DNA from: Sarcophilus harrisii | Lineage: Eukaryota > Chordata > Mammalia > Dasyuromorphia > Dasyuridae | Assembly: GCF_902635505.1 (NCBI RefSeq) | Contig: NC_045426.1 | Coordinates: 673,849,087-673,913,086, forward strand | Direction: 5' to 3' | Length of the DNA stretch: 64,000 nucleotides | In this document: piece by piece, positions 40,501 to 49,500 of the stretch | Numbering within the stretch: position 1 is the stretch's first letter | How the letters are laid out: every line of letters begins with the position of its first letter | Position numbers and translations under genes: made by a program | Notes under the pieces: model-generated | Databases searched by the model: none | Seen by the model: only the letters and a program-made list of their open reading frames with translations | Told to the model about the DNA's origin: nothing

Positions 40501-43500
40501 TCAGAAATGCAGTGCCCCTTGCCAACTGGCTCTTCACAGGTAGGCTACAAAACAAAGGCCTTAGAGGCAGCCAGGTAGAATGGACAGACTGCTCCTGGAC
40601 TGGGAGACCAGAAGCTCCAGGATTTCGTCTGCCTCAGGCTCTTAACTAGCTGTGTGACCCCCATGTTGCTTGGGCAGCCTCAGTATCTAAAGGCTACCTG
40701 TGTTGTCCTTGCTGAGGATGCTTTTCTGCATGTCCTCCACTTTCCCCATGAGTCTCTGGTACTGTTCCTCAGCCACTTGAAGGTCGTTGTTGGAGGAAGC
40801 CAGGCTGGCGTTTTTTGCCTCGAGGGTGTTCTGCAGGTCAGTCATTGCCCGTTCCAGATCCCAGCAGGACTGCTTCAAGGTGTCCACTTCCGAACTCAAT
40901 GAATCCTGTTTTTGCTGGCTGTTTCGGCTCTGCTCCACCTGGGCCTGAAGCTTGGTGTCCAAGGCTGCGAGCTGGGCTTGAAGCTCAGTCTTCTCTTTAA
41001 GGGCCTGAAACATTTTCCAAATAAAAAATAAGCTTTTCAGGAAAAAAAAAATCACTTCTTACAAGCAGGACATCTAAATCAACAGCCATCTCCAGGAATA
41101 GTGTGAACCAGGAGAGTGGTATTGTGAAACTACATACTGCTCAAAGTGCCTACCAGTTATGGATGACACGTCTGTGAGACCAGAGCAGATTGTGGAGAAA
41201 TTGCCATTTCTAGGCCCTGCATTAGGGCTTAGGAGACTTCTGAATGGCGTTTCCAATTTTTACCCTCAGCAAATGACTTGCCTTTGTTGGACCTTGCATC
41301 TCCTTATCAGCAGAATGGGAGAACTACCATGCAATGAGACTACCAAAGCTCAGAATCTCAGAGATGAAAAGAAGTAAGGGCCAGCAATCATCCTATCAAT
41401 CTGTGGCCCACAGTAGCCCCTCTTCCCAAAGCCTGGAGAAAAGAAATGAGGCAAGGGGAAACCCCTGTTCTCATGAAGTTGTTCCCTCCACAATGTGTGA
41501 GAAAGGAGCCCAAATGTGCCACATTATTAGTCCCTCAAACTCCCTCTCCTCCCTGGGCCAAAGTGGCATTGCATTCAAATTGCCCCAAAATAAACAAAAA
41601 AGGTAGCCCGGCTATCATTACTTTTCCTCCTCCTTGATCCTCAGTAGATATCAACAGTCTCTAAGAGTCTCACTCCTCAGAAGTATAATTATACTTACTG
41701 TGTCCTCCTAAGAAGCCTTAACTCTTTGAGGGCAGAGTTTTAAAATTTAACTTTATTATGAGGATGTCTTTGTATCCCCTGGTTTCACTAGCAGGTGCTT
41801 AATGTTAATGGAATACTACATGAATACCCAGAGAGAAGGCATCTGAGGCCAGTAAATGAAGTAGCTGCAGCCTCACGTTACGATCTGTTCTGATTCCGGG
41901 CCCTGCTCACTCCCCTCAGCTCTGTGCACAGATTAGCAGAAGAAAAGGGTAGTGACCTGGTGAGAAAGTCACTGACCAATCGTTTTCCAAAAAGCTGTAG
42001 CTGAACTACAATATAACATTAGGAAGACTCAACATAGACCAATTACCTGACTAGCCTCTAAAGACAAGGCCTCCAGCTGCCCTTCAAGCCTCATTTTCTC
42101 TTTAAGAACCTGTAGCATTTCATCATGGGTTCCAGCAACAGAGCTCTCCATGGATATGCTGAAAGGGAAGACATGCTTTCAGAGGGAGGCAGTGCAGTAA
42201 ATGACAATATTATACGATGACAGCTCAGCAAACAGTTACTTAGCACTGACTGCGTGCAGAGCTCTGTGCTACAAACACAGTGTAGATAACACATTGGTCC
42301 TCAGCCTCCCGGAGCTCAGGGTGAGCGCACGACATCTACTAAATAACTAGGATACAAAACAACTCTTAAGCGCAAACAAAAGGCCCGGCGAGAGCTTGGG
42401 GTGCTAGTGGAGGAAATGAAACAAGTCCTTGGGGCCCTTACAGTCTGAGAGGTTGCTGCTAGAGGAGGTGCCACATGAGGGGCTGGACCTTGAAGCAGGG
42501 CAGAGCTCCCTCAGCAGAAAAGAGGCAGCCATTTAAGGTTTGGGGGCAGATGAGGGACACGCCCCAATTTGTGCAGAGGGCAAAGAGTGGCTTGGGGGCA
42601 GGAGAGAGCAGAGGCCTGCTTACAGGCCACCGCAATGATTTGTGTAGCTGGTGAGGAGGGCCTTGTTGGGGGTTGGCTGCTGGAGTGGCAAGAAGATATT
42701 CTCGAGGCAGGACTTGACGTCCAGTAAAATCCCAGGAGTTACACGAGACCCTGGGAGGATGCTGGCTGCCTCCATCTTAGAGCAATGCTGGCTCGTAGCC
42801 TCTGGCTCTTCAATGGGTTGGTCACCCATATAGAAGGAGGAGCAGTGCATAAAGATAAATGCTTATTTAAATAATTATTAAAGAATTAAACAAATAATTA
42901 TATCTGAATATAGATTCAATTTATAGGTTGTAGAACAGTCTTTCTCTCTGTGTACTAGGATCCAGTACAAATGAAGTATGATCAAGCAGCCATAACAATG
43001 AACTTTGGAAATAACCTTTACCAAATGCTCCATTACATGGGGAAGAATCTGAAGGTCAGAGAAACAAGTCTATACATGAGGCTTTTTTGTCCCTCTGCTC
43101 GGATGCTCCAGCGGGCCTTTCACATCCTCGTGGATAGAATAAAACACCTGTAGGAATAACCTTTGGTGGCCAAGCAACTGACCTATTCATTAAGCTGTGC
43201 ACTCCCCAGATCCCGTCCAGTCCCAGCCGGCTGAGTTGTGGGAACAAGAGGGCTGTGCTCAGACCTGGGGCCAAGGCCCCGCTTCACATCCAGGCTGTGG
43301 ATGGCCTATCACCCTACCATCCTAGCCCAAGAAACCTTTCCAAAGTCCATGACACATGCGGTGTCTGCCAGACGCCAGCCTCACTCTGAGCCTGGGCCCT
43401 AGGTGAGCCCCTCACCTTGTAGAGGCTTACTTTGTTAATCTGTAAAATGGAAACACTTCCATGACCCTTAGCTCCAGGAGTCCTTGTGGGGAAAATGCTT

Positions 43501-46500
43501 CATAAACCCTAATTCCTTAACCCTAGACTCTGTAAGGCTGATTGTGGAGAAGTGAACTGCTACTGGTGTTGGGGGACACACAGAGAGAACCGAGAGAAGC
43601 CTCACTGCCTCCGGGAGATTACGTCTAACAAGGGACAGAAGAAAGATTTCCACAATTTTAAAATTTGGAAGTGGCCTTGACCACCAAGCCAGGGAATCTG
43701 GACTTGATTACAAGGACTATTAGGAGCCAGCACAAGTGCGGAACCAAAAGGTGACATAGGGGCGCAATGGGCCGAGATGTCAAGACAGCAAAATTAAGGG
43801 GAGCTGCAATGCTTCAGAGGGCACTGACAACAGTCAGTGAAGCTGTATGAGAGGCAGTGGGGGAAGGGGCCCAGGACCCAAGTGCAAATCCTACCTCTGC
43901 TTACCACCTGCAGGACCCTGCCCAAAGGAAACACCTCCATGCCCCACAGTGTCCCCCTTTGAAAAATTTGGGGACTGGACCAAATCATTTCCAACATTCC
44001 TTTTAAGCTCTAGATCCTGTAATCTTTCTAGGAAAATACGTGTTTGCAAATCCTTTGAGAAAGTCCCAAAGCAGAGGGACAGCCTTACGAAGCACAATGA
44101 AAACTTCCCCTTTGACCTACTGGGTCAGTGGAGAATGGGGGAGGTGGGGGGGTCTCTCCTCTACCCTTGTTCCCCTGCTGCCTGGCACACACTTGCAGAG
44201 CAGGAAGGAGCCTCTAGCGAGGGCAAGCTCCCAGGGAGGGACCTCCATGAGGCCTTACCTGCTGGATATGCTATCTCTGCGACTCTGCACATCCCCATTG
44301 ACGTCTGGTTCTGGGCTGTGCTGCTCGGCTGCGGCGGCCTGGAGGACGTCTCTAATGGAAGGGAACTGCCCCATCGCCTCGGAGCTGATCTCCTGGCCAT
44401 TGACCAGGTAGGAGGCCGCCTGCTTGCTCACTGTGCCCAACATTCCGTATGTGCCTCTGCCGGAGACGCTGCTGTAGGACGAGCTGTCACTGTCGTTGCC
44501 ATCCAGCTTCATGCCCCCTTCACTGCCGTCCAGTTCAGAGATGCTGTCTCCGGCTACTGAAGAATTCTCCAGCCGGTCATCAGTCTCAGGAGTCAGGCTG
44601 ATTTCAGACACCACCGAGGCCAGACCGCTTCTACTGTGATGCAGGGAGCCTCTGACAGAGTCAGGAGCCAGAAAGTTCCCAGTAGAAATCCCGGAGTCTG
44701 AATCTTCAGTTCTATAATCCGCCAGAGACCGGATTTTGCTCGATTTGGAACTTTTTTTCTCCTTTGGCTGTGCTGGAAGTCCTAAACTGCCTACTTTAGG
44801 TCCCCGAGGGACACTGGTCCGCAGGAAGGAATATTCTTTTGTCATCGCTACTGGGCTGGCTCTTGGTAAGATTTCTGGGTTTAACATGAGCTCCGGGTCC
44901 AGCGTGCTGGTAGGTCGGTTTTTGGATACAGGTTGATTAGACTGAAAGAAAAGAACACGAAGATTTAAAGCACCAATTTGTGACTTTCTTCCTGTTCCCT
45001 TCCTTTCAAGATAGCAATACTATTTGGAGGAGTGCTTTTTGCCTGTGGCTGTGGGAGAGGTGCTCCTTCCACCATCACTGGCTTAGACCCCAGCAGACTT
45101 CCCTTAGGAGCAATTGTAGAGCTATGGCACTCAATAAGGACAGCTGGGGCAGGGACCTAAAACTCAGAATAAGTCAAAGATGGGCCCAAGGAGGATGACA
45201 ACAAAAGGAACCAGGATGAAGTCAAAGCTAGGCTAGCATGGCTGCTGAGGTAAGCAGTGAGAATAACAAGAAGGAGAAAAAGCAGAGCTGCTCAGCACCT
45301 ACAAGAAAGACATGGTTCATGGGCATCTAATCAGCCCCTTGGGAGTTCTGGTCATCAGTCAAGAAGGAACTTTCTAGGACAGTGAAGGGAAAAAAAGCTA
45401 AACTGGCAAACCCATGCTGTTGTCAATTCCTTTGGGAAGGGAATCAGAACCAGAGAAAGATTTTTCACAAATGCCAGAGAGTAGGGCCTGCAGCACCTGG
45501 ACAGGCCATGGAGCCCGTCGGATTTCTGGCAGCATCAGGAAGAGGAGAGTTTCCGAGTGCCTGGAAAAGGGGGAGGGACTCGCTGAGAGTCAGTAGGTAC
45601 CTGAGGAATGCCTAGATCTCCTTCAAGTACCAGGCACATCCCTTTATGATAGCCTTGAGGGCCAGATAGGAGGGCATGGTGATGGAGTAAGGTTCAGTGA
45701 AATGACCATGACCCACAAGGGGTCCTTAAAGAATCACTGTCATGTGGTCCTGTACCATTTCAAGTTTTATCAATGGAGTGGAATCCATTTTTTTCAACAA
45801 ATGGCAGAGCAACAGCAGCAGGAGTAAAAGACCCGGGATCTGAAAAGATCTGAATAGTCTGAGAAGATAGAACATCAATAAGGTGACAGCTAAGAGAGAG
45901 AAAAGTCTTCTGTTTAGGGCAATTAATGTACAAGTCAGGAATGGGACAACAAAACAGAGTTTATGCAAAAAAACCTGGAACTTTATGGGGTTTGAGGTGC
46001 AGCTCCAAGACCTGTGGCCCAAGGCCATGCCCTGATTAAGGGCATCATGTTCAGTCAGAGTCCGTGCCTTTAATTGCTGTAAGTTTCAGCTACTTTTTAC
46101 TCTTGCCCTTGACAATCTCATTTTTCATGAACTTGTGCTGTGGGGGTCTCATTCATGATCATGTTCTTACCCTCTCCTGGTGCCTTTTCACTCGATACTG
46201 TTTGAGCTGTTCTTCTAGGCGTCTTCGAGCCTGAAGTCGGATCTGTTCCTCTTTTTCCAAGGGAAGTGAAGATTCAGTTGAACCTAGAGTACATAAAAGT
46301 TTCTTTAAACCACAAGCACAGCATTTAAAATTCAGAGAACAAAAGAGCTGGAGAGAGTAGCTTTGTGCCTCTGCTTTCGGTTACCACCTGAGAAATGAGT
46401 GACGAAATACAGAGACAGACCACAACACAGTGAGCTTCATACAAAAGGCAGATAAAGAAGGGGACAGCGAGACCCATGGCCACCCCAGGTAGCACATTAC

Positions 46501-49500
46501 TGTGTTCAATCAATAATCCAGCAATGATGGAACCAAAACCTCATATAATAATCATCATCAATAAAATAAAGCTCAAAGTCCAGTTTTTGCCCATGGCCTA
46601 TTTCTGGACATTGTCTGACCCCTAAGATAATCTTAAGGGAGGCATCACCATCTTGTCACCTTTGCTTCAAAATTGCTATATATGTATAGGCTCCCAGCAG
46701 GCAACACGAGAAGAATGCCCAATGGAACCACCTAATTACACTGCTACTGCTGAAACACAGAAAGAACTGCTATCTTCTAACTTATATATATATATATATA
46801 CACATATATATATATATATACACACATATATATATATACACACACACACATACATTCTGGGAAACATTATTTGACAGATGGTCTATCTGAATCCCTGTAA
46901 CAAAGAGTCACATCATGAGATGGTTTATGTAATATCTAATCAGAATTCATAAAAGCTTTGGGTATAAACTGGACAAAAACACCCCAGTCAGAGGCACAAA
47001 CTGTTTTAAGTAGGGATCCTCAAACTTTTAAAATAGGGGGCCAGTTCACTGTCCCTCAGACTGTTGGAGGGCAGCACTATAGTAAAAACAAAAACTTTGT
47101 TTTGTGAACCTTTAAATAAAGAAACTTCATAGCCTTGGGTGAGGGGGATAATCATCCTCAGCTGCCGCATCTGGCCTGTGGGCCGTAGTTTGCCACTTAG
47201 AAATCTTACTAAATTTTCTTTGCTTTATAAAAGCAAATGGAAATGTAGACTATGATGGTTAAAAGTCACATAGTGATTTAAGTATTTGGGCTACAAACTG
47301 ACCAACTTAAAGTTAGATGAAGGTAACAACAAAGGCAGTCTGCCTACGAGAAGGCCTGAAAAACCAATTCTGTTGTGATCTTAATCACCTGGGAATAATC
47401 CTAGGAATATGGTCATGAACAATCCTAGGATGGCACAGGGAAGAGAAACATTCTCTAACAGCATTTATCTGCAGAGACAATGATTTTCAGATAAATTCCT
47501 GGGTTTTTTGAATGTTTTAAGAAAATGGACCAGATACTGTGGAAGTGCAAAGGATATTTCATTATATCAATCAAATCTGTGATTTTTCCTCTCATTTTTA
47601 AATCTGTGGTATTCATTTGTGAGTAATATATTAGGGGGAGAAAAGATAAGACTTATCAAAGTAGTGATACTGGAAAGAACTTACATTTAAAGAAATACAA
47701 AGCGCCATTTTCAGACACATTATGAGTGGGTTTTTTTTTTGTTGTTTTTTGTTTTTTTTAAAGACAGAAGAAGTGTGGGCCCAGGGACAGACACCTTTTA
47801 TGGCTGCTGTCCAAGGACCAGCCCTGCTAAGTATAGAGATGCTCATTCCCAGTCCCAGTATCATGCAGACCATTTCCTGAGGCTTACAAGATCATTAATC
47901 TGTGCTGTTAGGAAGTATTCAGATCAACCAAAGCACAGATCTCTGAAACCTTGAAGTAACACTAGCAAAGATTTTAATCAATCCCTGATAACCAAGGATC
48001 CCCCAGAATTTACCTGTAAACTCTGTTAGGTTATATAGGAGCTATGACAGTCAAGTCCTGTGGTATACTTCTACTGAGGTGAAACTAGTTCCAATCAATT
48101 CTTCTTGCACAGAGATGCCCAAAGCATAATTTCCTAAGAATTTTATGGTGAGGTGAAGACCAGTACTCATGTGAATATAGAGAGTGTGGTTCCTTCAGCT
48201 GGGGAGTTAAGGCAGTACTATCCATATCACATACACTGTGTGTTTTTTTTCCCCAAACATATTCATTTTTATCTACTATAGAATCAGGCTAATATGGCAA
48301 ATACAAAACCCCCACATAGTCAGCAAAAAGCAAATATTTGATAAATGTGATCCCTTAAAAGCAATTAAAAGAGTAAAAAAAAAATTGTGACCTCCCACTC
48401 CCACTCCCCACCCTCAGGTACCTTTATGAAAGTTAGCATGCTTTCTCAGGTAGCATGTGAAGTCTTTTAAAAGAGTGAAAGCTTTATGCAGCAGAGGAGA
48501 GAAGGGGGCACTACAGTAAACAGATGCTTACACAAATGAGTTTCTTGCATAGGAAGACTGAGTTTGAGAGACTGCAAAGCTTCTTTTCTAAGAACTACGC
48601 CCTCAGCACTAGATCCCTGAGACTTCCTTAGGTTGTCATGGAAACCAGCCACACCTGGAGATGGATCAGGACCAAATGGTCTGGTGGTGGGATCAAGAGA
48701 CATTGGAGGATCAGAGAAATGGGTTGTGGGTCCATTCTGACAGGCGTCCCCTTTGCTGGGTGCTTCCATGTTTTCTTCTTCATTTGACTCTTGGTTAACA
48801 TTAATACTGGCACCTGGAAAAAAAGAAAGCAGCTTTGGAATATTGTGTGATCCTAGTGGGTTAATTCCCTGCTTCCCTCCTTTCCCAATTTCTTCATCAT
48901 TTCATTCAACTTAAAAGTTAACAGAAGCTGACTGAAAGCTGAATGGACACAGGCAGGTAAACATCTTGCTAACTTACTTAAAAAAAAAAAAAAAAAAAAA
49001 AGTTCTGTTCATTTAAGTAAATAAAGCCACTTAGAAATCTTACTAAATTTTCTTTGCTTTATAAAAGCAAATGGAAATGTAGACTATGATGGTTAAAAGT
49101 CACATAGTGATAGGCTGGATATTTGGTGCGTGAGGATGGGCCTCAGAGCTTGGTCTTGGAATGTTTCCCAAGTGGCAAACCCCAAGGCAGTTGCATTTTG
49201 AGTCACATTGACTCCTGTAGCCTCTAGGCTACAGCAGGATTGTGCTCCTGCCACTGGCAGGTCAACCCAGACCAACAAAATTGTCAATTTCTGAAGCACT
49301 GGAAATACATCTAAAATCTTACGGCTTGTTGGCCTTTAAACGGATTTGGGGCATGTCTGATGGCTTCCTATAATTGCTGAAATGTTTGATTTTTTTTTTT
49401 TTGTCAAATAAAAAAACTAAGCCATTCAATTCACTCTTAAAGTACAAGTTTTTTATCCCTATTTTAGCAGAGATATTTTATGATCCACAAAATACTGGCA

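Noticed and set aside
43847-44560. 237-codon frame on the plus strand over GOLGA3 exon 5
   Set aside because: Shadow of the conserved minus-strand exon; the opposite strand matches golgin-160 with correct splice sites.
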